From NCBI GenBank assembly GCA_021780075.1, contig JAJXZL010000044.1, positions 44,117 to 108,116 on the forward strand: a stretch of 64,000 nucleotides of DNA. Reading direction: 5' to 3'. Below are positions 48,576-57,545 of this stretch, in pieces. A model generated the notes under the pieces. The model made no database searches and was not told the DNA's origin. It saw only the letters and a program-made list of their open reading frames with translations. The translations under genes and the position numbers were made by a program. The first letter of the stretch is position 1. Each line of letters starts with the position of its first letter. The stretch comes from Acidobacteriota bacterium (GTDB lineage: Bacteria; Acidobacteriota; Terriglobia; Terriglobales; Acidobacteriaceae).

Positions 48576-49342
48576 GCGTGCATCCGAGCGCGGTGATTGC
48601 CGCGGGCGCGGTGGTGCCTGACTCCTGCACGGTGGGGCCGTTCTGCACGATTGGCGCGGACGTGGTGCTTGGCGAGGACTGCGTGCTGGTGTCGCATGTG
48701 GTGCTGGACGGGCGCACGCGGATCGGCGCGCGGAACACGTTTTATGCTTTCTGCGCGATTGGCGTGGCGCCGCAGGATTTGAAGTACAAGGGCGAGCCGA
48801 CGGCGACGGAGATTGGCGACGACAATACGATTCGCGAGTGCGTGACGATCAGCCGCGGGACGGAGAAGGGCGGCGGCGTGACGCGCCTGGGCTCGAATAA
48901 TCTGCTGATGGCGTACGTGCACATTGGGCACGACAGCCAGGTGGGGAGCCATTGCATTCTGGCCAACTGCGCCACGCTGGCGGGTCACGTGGTGATTGAG
49001 GACTACGCGAGCGTGGGCGCGTTTTGCCCGGTGCACCAGTTCTGCACGGTGGGGCAGTATGCGTTTATCGGCGGCGGAACGATTGTGACGCAGGACGTGC
49101 TGCCGTTCTCATTGACCTCGGCGCGGCGCGAGAACAAGGCCTTCGGAATTAATAAAGTTGGGCTGGCGCGGCGTGGCTTTACGCCGGAGCGCCTGCAGCG
49201 GCTGCAGAAGGCCTTCAGGCTGCTGCTGGCGGCGAAGATGAATACGTCGCAGGCGGTGGAGAAGATTCGCCAGCTTGAGGGCGCGGACGCGGCGATTCTG
49301 GCCAACTTTATTGAGCGCAGCCAGCGCGGGATTATCAAGTAG
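48572..49342 (+). CDS. lpxA: UDP-N-acetylglucosamine O-acyltransferase LpxA
   Basis: This 256-residue left-handed beta-helix enzyme transfers 3-hydroxyacyl from ACP to UDP-GlcNAc, the first step of lipid A synthesis. Hexapeptide repeats run from VHPSAVIAAGAVVPDSC onwards. LMAYVHIGHDSQVGSHC holds the catalytic His, and the C-terminal helical part has AFGINKVGLARRGFTPERLQ. The GTG at 48572 overlaps the fabZ stop and has GGAG seven bases upstream; a GTG at 48578 is possible. Lipid A genes confirm a Gram-negative envelope. Confidence 0.96.
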   Translation: MSVHPSAVIAAGAVVPDSCTVGPFCTIGADVVLGEDCVLVSHVVLDGRTRIGARNTFYAFCAIGVAPQDLKYKGEPTATEIGDDNTIRECVTISRGTEKGGGVTRLGSNNLLMAYVHIGHDSQVGSHCILANCATLAGHVVIEDYASVGAFCPVHQFCTVGQYAFIGGGTIVTQDVLPFSLTSARRENKAFGINKVGLARRGFTPERLQRLQKAFRLLLAAKMNTSQAVEKIRQLEGADAAILANFIERSQRGIIK

Positions 49343-49344
49343 CC

Positions 49345-50199
49345 ATGAAGCTGGGATTGATTGCGGGCAACGGGCGGTTTCCGTTTCTGCTGCTGGATGC
49401 GGCGCGGGCGCAGGGGCTGGCCGTGGCCGTGGCGGCGATTCGCGAAGAGACTGACCCGGAGATCGATGAGCGGGCGGCGAAGGACGCGGGCGTGACGGTG
49501 CACTGGCTTTCGCTGGGCGAGCTGTCGCGGCTGATTGAGACGTTTCACAAGGAAGGCGTCACAAAGGCTGTGATGGCGGGGCAGGTGAAGCACAAGCAGA
49601 TCTTTAGCAGCATCCGGCCGGACTGGCGGCTGGCGAAGCTGCTGCTGAATCTGCGCACGCGGAATACGGACATGCTGCTGGGCGCAGTGGCCAAGGTGCT
49701 GGGCGATGAGGGAATTGAGCTGATCAGCTCAACGTCGTTTCTGGAGCCGCTGCTGGCCGAGGAGGGCGTGCTGACGGAGCGCGCGCCGGATGAGGAAGAG
49801 CGCAGGAACATCGAGTATGGGCTGGGCGTGGCGCGCGCGGTAGCGGGCTTCGACATTGGGCAGACGGTGGTGGTGGCGGCGCAGGCCTGCGTGGCCGTGG
49901 AGGCGATGGAAGGGACGGACGCGACGATTGAGCGCGCGGGGCTGCTGATGGAGTCGCTTGAGGCGGAGGCGTCAACGCTTGAGCGGCGGCTGACGGTGGT
50001 GAAGGTGGCCAAGCCCAACCAGGACATGCGCTTCGACGTGCCGGTGATTGGCATGCGGACGGTGGAGACGATGGTGAGGGCCAACGCGAGCTGCCTGTCA
50101 GTGGAAGCGGGGCGGACGCTGCTGTTTGACCGCGAGGCTTTGCTGAAGCGCGCGGCAGAGGCGGGGATTGCCATTGTTGCGGTTCCGCGCGGATACTGA
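49345..50199 (+). CDS. lpxI: UDP-2,3-diacylglucosamine hydrolase LpxI
   Basis: This 284-residue enzyme hydrolyses UDP-2,3-diacylglucosamine to lipid X, replacing LpxH in many bacteria. Landmarks are KLGLIAGNGRFPFLLLDAAR, VMAGQVKHKQIF, LLGAVAKVLGDEGIELISST, FDIGQTVVVAAQACVAVEAMEGTDATIERA, and AKPNQDMRFDVPVIGMRTVE with the conserved Asp near the active site. It starts three bases after lpxA ends and completes the fabZ-lpxA-lpxI set. Confidence 0.95.
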   Translation: MKLGLIAGNGRFPFLLLDAARAQGLAVAVAAIREETDPEIDERAAKDAGVTVHWLSLGELSRLIETFHKEGVTKAVMAGQVKHKQIFSSIRPDWRLAKLLLNLRTRNTDMLLGAVAKVLGDEGIELISSTSFLEPLLAEEGVLTERAPDEEERRNIEYGLGVARAVAGFDIGQTVVVAAQACVAVEAMEGTDATIERAGLLMESLEAEASTLERRLTVVKVAKPNQDMRFDVPVIGMRTVETMVRANASCLSVEAGRTLLFDREALLKRAAEAGIAIVAVPRGY

Positions 50200-50261
50200 G
50201 GGCGGACGCGAATTCAGAGTCTTGCCCCGCACATTCCCCGTCCCATCAACGGAGGTTCCTC

Positions 50262-50801
50262 GTGAAAAAGCATCTCTTCCCAATCCTCGCCGCTGCTGCG
50301 TTGCTGGCAGTCTGGCCGCTTACAGCCCGCGCAGCCGACGATTCGATGCCCGCCGTGGGGCAGGCTGCACCGACGTTTACCCTTCCCTCGCAGACGGGCA
50401 AGGAGATCTCTCTCAAGAGCTTTCACGGCAAATGGGTGGTTCTCTATTTCTATCCCAAGGACATGACGACGGGCTGCACGATTGAGGCCCACAACTTCCA
50501 GCGCGACCTCACGAAGTTTGAGCATGAGAATGCGGTGATTCTGGGCGTGAGCGTGGACACGGTGGACAGCCACAAGCAGTTCTGCACGAAGGATGGGCTT
50601 ACCTTCCACCTGCTGGCGGACCCGGAGCACAAGGTGGTGGACCAGTATGGATCGCTGGGCCACTTTGGGACGATGACGATCGCCAACCGAAATACGTTCC
50701 TGATCAACCCGCAGGGGAAGATTGTGAAGGTGTGGACGAAGGTGGATCCCTCGCACCACTCAGAAGAAGTGCTGGCGGCGCTGAACGAACTGAAGAAATA
50801 A
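50262..50801 (+). CDS. Exported peroxiredoxin (BCP/AhpC-TSA family)
   Basis: This 179-residue thiol peroxidase has a signal peptide (LFPILAAAALLAVWPLTARAA), so it is periplasmic. The thioredoxin-like domain carries FYPKDMTTGCTIEAH with peroxidatic Cys72. The Cys usually found five residues later in BCP proteins is His here. Another Cys in HKQFCTKDGL at about 107 could resolve instead, or the enzyme works as a 1-Cys type. GGAGG precedes the GTG start. A terminator follows. It sits behind lpxI with a 62-base gap. Confidence 0.88.
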   Translation: MKKHLFPILAAAALLAVWPLTARAADDSMPAVGQAAPTFTLPSQTGKEISLKSFHGKWVVLYFYPKDMTTGCTIEAHNFQRDLTKFEHENAVILGVSVDTVDSHKQFCTKDGLTFHLLADPEHKVVDQYGSLGHFGTMTIANRNTFLINPQGKIVKVWTKVDPSHHSEEVLAALNELKK

Positions 50802-50826
50802 CGCAGCCCGCACGCAGACGCAAAAA

Positions 50827-50852
50827 AGCCCGGCGCGATGCCGGGCTCTTTT
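50827..50852. terminator. Bidirectional terminator
   Basis: AGCCCGGC-GCGAT-GCCGGGCT with A-run before and T-run after, between the convergent peroxiredoxin and histone-like genes. Confidence 0.9.
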
Positions 50853-50879
50853 GCTTGCCTTGTGATACGTGTTGCTGCG

Positions 50880-51578
50880 TTACTTGGTTGCCTTCTTCGC
50901 AGGAGCCTTCTTTGCCGCTGCCTTCTTCGCAGGAGCCTTCTTGGCGGCCTTCTTGGCAACTGCCTTCTTCGCCGGAGCCTTCTTTGCAGGAGCTTTCTTT
51001 GCTGCTGCCTTCTTGGCGGGCGCCTTCTTTGCTGCTTTCTTAACGGCCAACTTTTTACCTCGTTTGGTGGGTTTGGTGGCGCGCTTTCCGACCGCGGCCT
51101 TCTTGGCTGCGACCTTTCCGCCCTTTGCGCCAGTAGTACTCTTTTTTGCGGCGGATTTCTTTGTGGCCTTTTTGGCCACAATCTTTTTTGCGGCTGCCTT
51201 CTTTACGGCTTTCTTTGCAGCCTTCTTCACAGATGCCTTTTTTGCAGGAGCCTTTTTTGCGGCTTTCTTCGCGGGCTTCTTCTTTGCCGCAGCCTTCACG
51301 GCCTTTACGGCTTTCTTTGCCGGGGCCTTTCTGGCAGCTTTCCTGGCGGGAGTCTTTTGCGCCGCGGCGGCCTGAGCCACAGCAGCAGCGGGCACTTCGG
51401 CGACAAAGATGATGGCTTCTTCAACTACTCCCTCGTCGTCATCCGAGGAGGTGAGCACGCTGGCAGTTTCAATCTCTTCGTCTTCGTCAAAGTCTTCTTC
51501 GTGATCGGAGTCCAATTCTGCCGGCTCCGTATCGTGGTTGCCGTCATTCATTGCATACATCCTGAACACTTCTTCCAT
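50880..51578 (-). CDS. Lys/Ala-rich histone H1-like protein with acidic N-terminus
   Basis: This 232-residue protein of two opposite halves has an acidic head at residues about 15-60 ([27 protein letters not shown]). The basic tail at about 75-232 is built from [19 protein letters not shown] and VKKAAKK repeats, like eukaryotic H1 tails and bacterial AlgP/HctB proteins. The tail should bind DNA or other polyanions, and the acidic head may shield it. GGAGG lies seven bases before the ATG at 51578. The repeated DNA makes length variation by slippage likely. The role is unknown; nucleoid protein is the best guess. Confidence 0.82.
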   Translation of the reverse strand: MEEVFRMYAMNDGNHDTEPAELDSDHEEDFDEDEEIETASVLTSSDDDEGVVEEAIIFVAEVPAAAVAQAAAAQKTPARKAARKAPAKKAVKAVKAAAKKKPAKKAAKKAPAKKASVKKAAKKAVKKAAAKKIVAKKATKKSAAKKSTTGAKGGKVAAKKAAVGKRATKPTKRGKKLAVKKAAKKAPAKKAAAKKAPAKKAPAKKAVAKKAAKKAPAKKAAAKKAPAKKATK

Positions 51579-51722
51579 CCCATTGCCTCCAGCGGCTCAC
51601 CGCTGCTCATTTCGGGTTCTGGCTTTTGCAGCGCGGACAAATCTGTTCCGCTTGCGGAAGTTATTGTAGCAATAGCTTGCACGCAAAAGCTATCAAAACA
51701 CAAGTACGTAATGAGGCTCCGA

Positions 51723-53573
51723 CTATTTTTGCTTACTGGTGGAAGAGTGCGGGTGCGAGCTGTGTTTGCGCGAACGGGATTTTTTTGCGCGGCCCGAAGA
51801 GGAGGTCTTTGCGCTTTTCGCCTTGGTTGACGCGGCTGCGGAGCTCTTTTTCCCTTTGGCCGCAGAGGCTGAATTGCGCGAGGAAGCGGATGCGGAAGCA
51901 GTGTGGGAACGTTTGCCGCGCGTGCGGACGGCGCGTGCCGGCTCCGACACATGCAGTCTGCGCCCCGGCGCGACCTTGTAGCCGGTGAGCTTGTTCCAGC
52001 GCCGCAACTGGCTGAGGGAAACGCCGAAGCGGTCTGCGATGGACACGAGCGTATCGCCTCTGCGCGTTGTGTAGAGCATCCTGCGCGATGAAGGAGCTGC
52101 GGCAGGAGGCACGGGAACGATGAGCGCCTCAATTCCGTCGAGAGTGTCCTTCTCGCCCATCTGATTGGCAGCGGCCAACTCTGCGACCTGCACATGATAG
52201 GAGCGGGCCACTGAAGTGAGCGTGTCGTCTGGAGTGACGCGATGATAGCGCCATGAATCGCGCTTGTTTTCAGGAATCTCGGCGATGCGCTGCTGGAAGA
52301 GTGCGGAGGTGCCGGCGGGCAAATGCAGATCGAATGCGGTGTCGGGCGGTGTGGTGAACCGCAGCAGGCTTGGGTTCAACGCCATCAGCTCATCGACGGG
52401 CGCGCCGACCAGATCCGAGACGAGGCGCAGGTCCACGGAGTAGTTGACGGTTACGGTGTCCGTGATCAGCGGCGGATCGAGCGTGATTTCTTCAAAGCCG
52501 TACTGCTTGGGATGATTGGCGATGATGATGGCGGCAAGAATCTCAGGCACATAGTTTTTTGTTTCGGCGGGCAGATTGTTGCGCTTGTACAACTCCCAGA
52601 AGTCGGCATAGCCGGTCTTCTGCACGGCGCGCTGCACGTTGCCCGCGCCCCAGTCATAGGCAGCCATGGCCAGGTACCAGTCGCCCAACTGGTCGTAGAG
52701 GAACTTCATGTAGCGGGCGTAAGCGCGCGTTGATTTTTCGGGGTCGAAGCGCTCGTCCATGTAACCGTTGCGCGTGAGGCCATAGTCGCCATGCGGCATG
52801 AATTGCCACATGCCGCCTGCGCCAGAGTGCCCATTGAGCGCGCGCGGCTGGAAGCCGGACTCAGCGACGGCGAGATAGATGAGGTCCTGGGGTACGCCTT
52901 CCTCGGTCATGACGCGCTGAATCATCGCGCGGTAGCGGCCGGCGCGTTCAAACGAATGGAGCAACGTATTGTGGCCGCGCTGCGTGTTGGCGAAGAAGTT
53001 GATGAAGGCGGCGACGTAGTCATTCACCATGAGCGGCAGGTCGGACTTGGTGGTGGCTAGATCGGTTCTGGCACGTGCGACGATGTTGGGGTCAACCGCG
53101 AACGTGACATCGCTGGCGACATCTGCCGGCGAGGGTTCCACCTTGGGCGCAAAGCCGTTGCCCTCTTTGAGCGCCTCCATCTCAAGTGCGTTGACCGCGT
53201 CCACGATGCGATCAAACTCGTCCTGCAACTGCGCGTTGCTCTTGATGTCGATTCCGCTGGTGAGCATGAGATCGACGGAGTGGTCGAACTCGACCTTGGC
53301 CTCGGGAAGTTTGCCTTTGCGATAGTCTGCCGCGCCGGTGGAGTAGGCTTGCTCGACCTGCGTAATGAGCGCTTGCACGCGGCGCTGCTGTTCTGTTGCC
53401 TGGGGCGTGGAGGCGGCAGGTTTTTGCTGCATGGACGCCGTGGAAGCGAGTGCGGGCGCGGTTGCCTGCGGCGGAGTCTTCTGTGGCGCGCGGGCGTTCT
53501 TAGATGGGCTGCAACCCGCCAGCAGGACTGCCAGAGTGGTGCTGCATATAAATCGATACGGAAATCTACGCAT
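51723..53573 (-). CDS. mltD: Membrane-bound lytic murein transglycosylase D-like protein with two LysM domains
   Basis: This 616-residue lipoprotein has a signal ending LAVLLAGC. The SLT domain at about 210-340 has LAVAESGFQPRALN with the catalytic Glu, then GAGGMWQFMP, MAAYDWGAGNVQRAV and YVPEILAAIIIANHPKQYGF. Two LysM peptidoglycan-binding domains follow (YHRVTPDDTLTSVARSYHVQ and YTTRRGDTLVSIADRFGVS), then a Ser/Ala/Lys-rich low-complexity tail. It cleaves glycan strands of the cell wall. It diverges from lepA. The basic tail is unusual for MltD. Confidence 0.92.
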   Translation of the reverse strand: MRRFPYRFICSTTLAVLLAGCSPSKNARAPQKTPPQATAPALASTASMQQKPAASTPQATEQQRRVQALITQVEQAYSTGAADYRKGKLPEAKVEFDHSVDLMLTSGIDIKSNAQLQDEFDRIVDAVNALEMEALKEGNGFAPKVEPSPADVASDVTFAVDPNIVARARTDLATTKSDLPLMVNDYVAAFINFFANTQRGHNTLLHSFERAGRYRAMIQRVMTEEGVPQDLIYLAVAESGFQPRALNGHSGAGGMWQFMPHGDYGLTRNGYMDERFDPEKSTRAYARYMKFLYDQLGDWYLAMAAYDWGAGNVQRAVQKTGYADFWELYKRNNLPAETKNYVPEILAAIIIANHPKQYGFEEITLDPPLITDTVTVNYSVDLRLVSDLVGAPVDELMALNPSLLRFTTPPDTAFDLHLPAGTSALFQQRIAEIPENKRDSWRYHRVTPDDTLTSVARSYHVQVAELAAANQMGEKDTLDGIEALIVPVPPAAAPSSRRMLYTTRRGDTLVSIADRFGVSLSQLRRWNKLTGYKVAPGRRLHVSEPARAVRTRGKRSHTASASASSRNSASAAKGKKSSAAASTKAKSAKTSSSGRAKKSRSRKHSSHPHSSTSKQK

Positions 53574-53710
53574 GGACCATTCTTGAGAAGCAGCCGTCTG
53601 GCCGCCGTTGAGACTCGGAGCCTCAATGCGAGCCCCTATGCCGATGATAAGCTATGGCATGGGGGGATAGCGCGCTGGAAGGCGCATTTGCTGCCTTCCC
53701 TGAACCCCAC

Positions 53711-55522
53711 ATGGACGCACGTTTCCTACGCAACTTCGCCATTATTGCCCACATCGACCACGGGAAGTCGACGCTAAGCGACCGTCTGCTTGAAATGACC
53801 GGCGCATTGACGGGCCGTGAAATGCAAGCCCAGGTACTTGACGCGATGGACCTGGAGCGCGAGCGCGGCATCACCATCAAAGCTCACGCTGTGCGCATGA
53901 TGTACAAGGCTCACGATGGCAACACCTACGAGCTCAACCTGATTGATACGCCGGGGCACGTGGACTTCAGCTACGAGGTATCACGCTCGCTGGCCTCGTG
54001 CGAGGGCGCGCTGCTGGTGGTGGACGCGAGCCAGGGCGTGGAGGCGCAGACGCTGGCCAATGCGTATCTCGCCATTCATCACGGACTTGAAATCATTCCT
54101 GTCATCAACAAGATCGATCTTCCCTCGGCGGACATTGTTCGCACGCAGGAGGCGATTGAGAAGGCAGTCGGGCTGGACGCGACCGATGCGATTCCCGTGA
54201 GCGCGAAGACGGGCCAGGGCGTGGACGAGGTGCTGGAAGCGATCGTTCACCGCCTGCCTCCGCCCACAGGCGACCCGGATGCGCCGCTGCAGGCGCTGAT
54301 TTTCGACTCGTGGTTTGATGCGTATCGCGGGGTAATTGTGCTGGTGCGCGTGATGCAGGGGACGATGCGCAAAGGGCAGCGGATTCGCCTGATGTCCAAC
54401 GGCAAAGCCTTTGAAGTGGAGTCGATGGGCGTGCTGATGCCCAAGCCGGTGGAGATTGGGCAGCTCTCGGCGGGCGAGGTGGGCTTTTTTGCGGCGACGA
54501 TCAAGAACGTGGCGGATACCAAGATTGGCGACACCGTAACCGACGACGCGCGGCCCGCGACGACACAGTTGCCGGGGTTTGAAGACATCAAGCCGATGGT
54601 CTTCTCTGGCCTGTACACGGTGGACTCGCATGAGCACACGCTGCTGCGCGATGCGCTGGAAAAACTGCGGCTGAATGACTCCTCGTTCTTCTTCGAGCCG
54701 GAAAGCTCGGTGGCGCTGGGCTTTGGATTCCGCTGTGGATTCCTTGGGCTGCTGCACATGGAGATTATTCAGGAGCGGCTGGAACGCGAATACGAGCTGG
54801 ACCTGATTACCACCGCGCCGGGTGTGCGCTACCACATTACGCTGACAGACGGCACGGTGCTTGAGGTGGACAATCCTTCGCGCTGGCCGGAGCCGACGAA
54901 TATTGAAAGCATTCGCGAGCCGGTGATCACGGCCAAGATTCTGACCAACGAAGAGTATGTGGGCGGGATTCTGAAACTGGTTGAAGAGAAGCGCGGCAGG
55001 CAGATCAACTTTGAGTACGTGACGCCGACGCGCGTGATGCTGACCTATGAGCTGCCGCTGAACGAGATTGTGCTGGACTTCTATGACCGGCTCAAGTCGA
55101 TCTCGCGCGGCTACGCTTCACTGGACTATCAACTGGCAGGCGAGTGGGAGTCGCCGATGGTGAAGCTGGACATTCTGGTGTCCGGTGAGCCGGTGGATGC
55201 GCTCTCGATCATCGTGCACCGCGACTTTGCGTACGAGCGCGGCAAGGCGCTGGTGTCAAAGATGCGCGAGCTGATTCCGCGGCAGCAGTTCGAAGTGGCA
55301 ATTCAGGCGGCTATTGGCGCCAAGATCGTGGCCCGCGAAACGGTGAGCGCGCTGCGCAAGAATGTGCTGGCCAAATGCTACGGCGGCGACATCTCGCGCA
55401 AACGCAAGCTGCTGGAGAAACAGAAGGAAGGCAAGAAACGAATGAAGCGGATTGGCAAAGTGGACATTCCGCAGGAAGCGTTTCTGGCCGTGCTTCGCGT
55501 GGGCGAGGACCAGCAAAAGTAA
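53711..55522 (+). CDS. lepA: Elongation factor 4 (LepA)
   Basis: This 603-residue ribosomal back-translocase GTPase has G1 AHIDHGKST, the switch region [14 protein letters not shown]3 DTPGHVDF, G4 NKIDLP and G5 SAKTGQGV. The LepA-specific C-terminal domain follows, with [38 protein letters not shown], and [25 protein letters not shown]. The length matches the usual about 600. The ATG at 53711 fits the conserved N-terminus, and a start at 53654 would add an unusual 19 residues. No SD is evident at either. Confidence 0.97.
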   Translation: MDARFLRNFAIIAHIDHGKSTLSDRLLEMTGALTGREMQAQVLDAMDLERERGITIKAHAVRMMYKAHDGNTYELNLIDTPGHVDFSYEVSRSLASCEGALLVVDASQGVEAQTLANAYLAIHHGLEIIPVINKIDLPSADIVRTQEAIEKAVGLDATDAIPVSAKTGQGVDEVLEAIVHRLPPPTGDPDAPLQALIFDSWFDAYRGVIVLVRVMQGTMRKGQRIRLMSNGKAFEVESMGVLMPKPVEIGQLSAGEVGFFAATIKNVADTKIGDTVTDDARPATTQLPGFEDIKPMVFSGLYTVDSHEHTLLRDALEKLRLNDSSFFFEPESSVALGFGFRCGFLGLLHMEIIQERLEREYELDLITTAPGVRYHITLTDGTVLEVDNPSRWPEPTNIESIREPVITAKILTNEEYVGGILKLVEEKRGRQINFEYVTPTRVMLTYELPLNEIVLDFYDRLKSISRGYASLDYQLAGEWESPMVKLDILVSGEPVDALSIIVHRDFAYERGKALVSKMRELIPRQQFEVAIQAAIGAKIVARETVSALRKNVLAKCYGGDISRKRKLLEKQKEGKKRMKRIGKVDIPQEAFLAVLRVGEDQQK

Positions 55523-55881
55523 CGCCAAACTGGCCCTCCGCGCTAACTTTTGTTACAGGATATTCATCGCAATCTGTGGAAAGCTTGCACGCGCGCACAT
55601 CCCAGCCAGGAAGCATGGGCCAATAGGCGGTGCTCCGCAGAATCACTGTTTCTTATAGAAAATTAAGGGTTTGCATTTCTATCAGAGCTGCCGATCAGTT
55701 GGCAAGGGTAGTCTGCTGGAATTTTTGGGAAAAACTGCGGAAACAATCCACAATTTTTTCCACAGGACCCGTTCCCATTTGTGCTTCTCTCTGGGACATT
55801 CCTTACTATGTTTCTTCGCCTGTTCTGGAAATCAATGCAAAGGCCCCACAAATGGAGCCCTTGCGCTGATTTGAAGCTCGC
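55523..55881. other. AT-rich intergenic gap
   Basis: These 359 bases lie between convergent lepA and ompH genes. The segment holds AATCCACA and TTTTCCACAG at about 55,745-55,766, similar to DnaA boxes, but only two and with no origin genes nearby. No gene or clear terminator was recognised. Confidence 0.4.
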
Positions 55882-56523
55882 TTAACGGACTCCGGGAGCC
55901 TTGGGAGCCGGGGCGGGAGCTGTTGCCGCCGGTTGCGCCGGAGGAGCAGGCACGCCAGACTTCACGTTGTAGGCGTCAATGATGGCCTTGGTGATGTTGG
56001 TGGAGTCGGCGGCGTAAAGCACGGGGCTTTGCTGCTGCGCGACATCGAGCACCAGGGTGTAGCCATTCTTCTTGCAATAGTCGTTCAGGACGTCATAGAC
56101 CTTTGCCGCGAGGGAGTTGTAGAGCTCCTGCATCTCCTGCTGGAAGTCGTTCTGTGCGTCTTCGGCGGAGCGCTGCAGCTGCTTTTCCTTGTCATCGATG
56201 GTCTTGGTCCGGTTGGCGCGCTCGGTGTCGCTCAGCGTGTCGCCCTGCGTCTGCAACTGCTTCTTGAGGGTATCGACCTCGTCGCTCAGCGACTTGAGCT
56301 GGGCGCGCTTGGGTTCATACTTGCGTTCCAGGTCGGCGAAGTTGCGCTGGCCCTCATTGGTCTGGGCAACGGCCACCTGGAAGGCAATTACAGCGATCTT
56401 GGTGGGACCGGCAGGCGCTGCCGGGGTGGCGGAGGCTGGGGCAGGAGCTGAGGGTACTTGTGCGGCGGCGTTCAGGGCAAGGCCCGAGGCCAAAGTGACT
56501 GCTAGTGCAAGCGAGCGCTTCAT
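55882..56523 (-). CDS. OmpH/Skp-family periplasmic chaperone (copy 1)
   Basis: This 213-residue protein has a signal peptide (LALAVTLASGLALNAAAQ). A helical hairpin follows: KIAVIAFQVAVAQTNEGQRNF, a coiled-coil core (KYEPKRAQLKSLSDEVDTLKK ... KQLQRSAEDAQNDFQQEMQE) and the C-terminal strand YTLVLDVAQQQSPVLYA. Skp holds unfolded outer-membrane proteins for BamA. A Pro/Ala-rich tail ends the protein. It is a near-duplicate of the next gene upstream. A terminator lies between the two copies, so this one may have its own promoter. Confidence 0.88.
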   Translation of the reverse strand: MKRSLALAVTLASGLALNAAAQVPSAPAPASATPAAPAGPTKIAVIAFQVAVAQTNEGQRNFADLERKYEPKRAQLKSLSDEVDTLKKQLQTQGDTLSDTERANRTKTIDDKEKQLQRSAEDAQNDFQQEMQELYNSLAAKVYDVLNDYCKKNGYTLVLDVAQQQSPVLYAADSTNITKAIIDAYNVKSGVPAPPAQPAATAPAPAPKAPGVR

Positions 56524-56847
56524 TCGAGTGAAAAACTCCTTCGGAATTCCTGGCTGTCTGTTCACGCCGGAGGCGCGCAGGCAAGCCTATGGCTCCTGAG
56601 AAACCTCACGGTCTTCCTTATTGGAAACTCCGCGCAGGCATGAGCGGAACCAGGAATAGACGCGGACGGCGACGTCAGCAGGAACTAGAAGGATTATAGG
56701 AGGGCAGGTGGGGAGCGTCAAACGATCGTGGCGCCCTGCGGGTGATAGCCGGCGGTGCCTGAGAGGCGCGATACGCCTGCATTCTGCAACAAAAAAGGCC
56801 CCGCGTGGCGGGGCCTTTTGGATTCATGCTTTCGCCGAAGGCTGGAC
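56524..56847. other. Spacer between the two ompH copies
   Basis: This 324-base gap carries the terminator at 56,793-56,819 and presumably the promoter of ompH copy 1. I see no gene in it. Confidence 0.5.
56793..56819 (-). terminator. Terminator behind bamA-ompH copy 2
   Basis: AAAAGGCCCCGC-GTG-GCGGGGCCTTTT, a perfect 12-base stem with T-runs in both directions. Confidence 0.9.
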
Positions 56848-57477
56848 TCAGTGTGCTGCGGGAGTCTTGGCCGCGGGCCTTGCTGCTGCCGGCCTGGGCG
56901 CAGCGGCGGCGGGCTGGGGTGGCGGTGCGGGGATGCCTGACTTCACGTTATAGGCATCGATGAGCGCCTTGGTAATGTCAGTGGATGTGTTCGCGTAAAG
57001 GATGACAGCCACCTGTTGTTGACCTCCATCCAGCACCAGCGTGTAGCCTTGCTGCTTGGCATAGTCAATCAGGACGCCGCCAACCTTGTTGGCCACGGTG
57101 CCGTAGGTATCCTGCATCTCCTGCTTGAAGTCGTTCTGGGCTTCTTCGGCGGAGCGCTGCAGCTGCTTTGTCTTGTCGTCGATGGCCTTTGTGCGGCTTG
57201 CGCGCTCGGCTTCGCTCAAGGTGCTGCCCTGGGTCTGCAACTGCTTCTTGAGGCCGTCGATTTCATCACTGAGCGCCTTGAGCTGGTCGCGCTTGGGCGT
57301 GAACTTCTTCTGCAGGTCGGCGAAGTCGCGCTGGAATTCGTTGGTCTGTGCCACGGCTGCCTGGAAGGCGACGACGGCGATCTTGGTGGGTCCGGCAGGC
57401 GCGGCCGGTGCCTGGGCTGCGGCGGTCAGGGACAGGCCCGTGAGCAGCGCAGCAACGATTGCAGATGAACGCTTCAT
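56848..57477 (-). CDS. OmpH/Skp-family periplasmic chaperone (copy 2)
   Basis: This 209-residue protein has a signal peptide (SSAIVAALLTGLSLTAAAQ), then KIAVVAFQAAVAQTNEFQRDF, a coiled-coil core (KQLQRSAEEAQNDFKQEMQD) and YTLVLDGGQQQVAVILYA. It ends in a Pro/Ala/Arg-rich tail (PAPPPQPAAAAPRPAAARP). It lies 68 bases behind bamA on the same strand, the typical bamA-skp order. Most of the core is shared with copy 1, so the pair is a tandem duplication. Confidence 0.9.
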   Translation of the reverse strand: MKRSSAIVAALLTGLSLTAAAQAPAAPAGPTKIAVVAFQAAVAQTNEFQRDFADLQKKFTPKRDQLKALSDEIDGLKKQLQTQGSTLSEAERASRTKAIDDKTKQLQRSAEEAQNDFKQEMQDTYGTVANKVGGVLIDYAKQQGYTLVLDGGQQQVAVILYANTSTDITKALIDAYNVKSGIPAPPPQPAAAAPRPAAARPAAKTPAAH

Positions 57478-57545
57478 TTGATCGAATACTCCTTTGGTAT
57501 TCCCTTATGTTGTCTGCTACTCGCAGAGTTTTCGGTTGACTGCGC

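Noticed and set aside
55740..55770. Possible replication origin from two DnaA-box-like TCCACA sites
   Set aside because: Only two imperfect boxes, no AT-rich repeats, and no dnaA, dnaN or gidA genes nearby.
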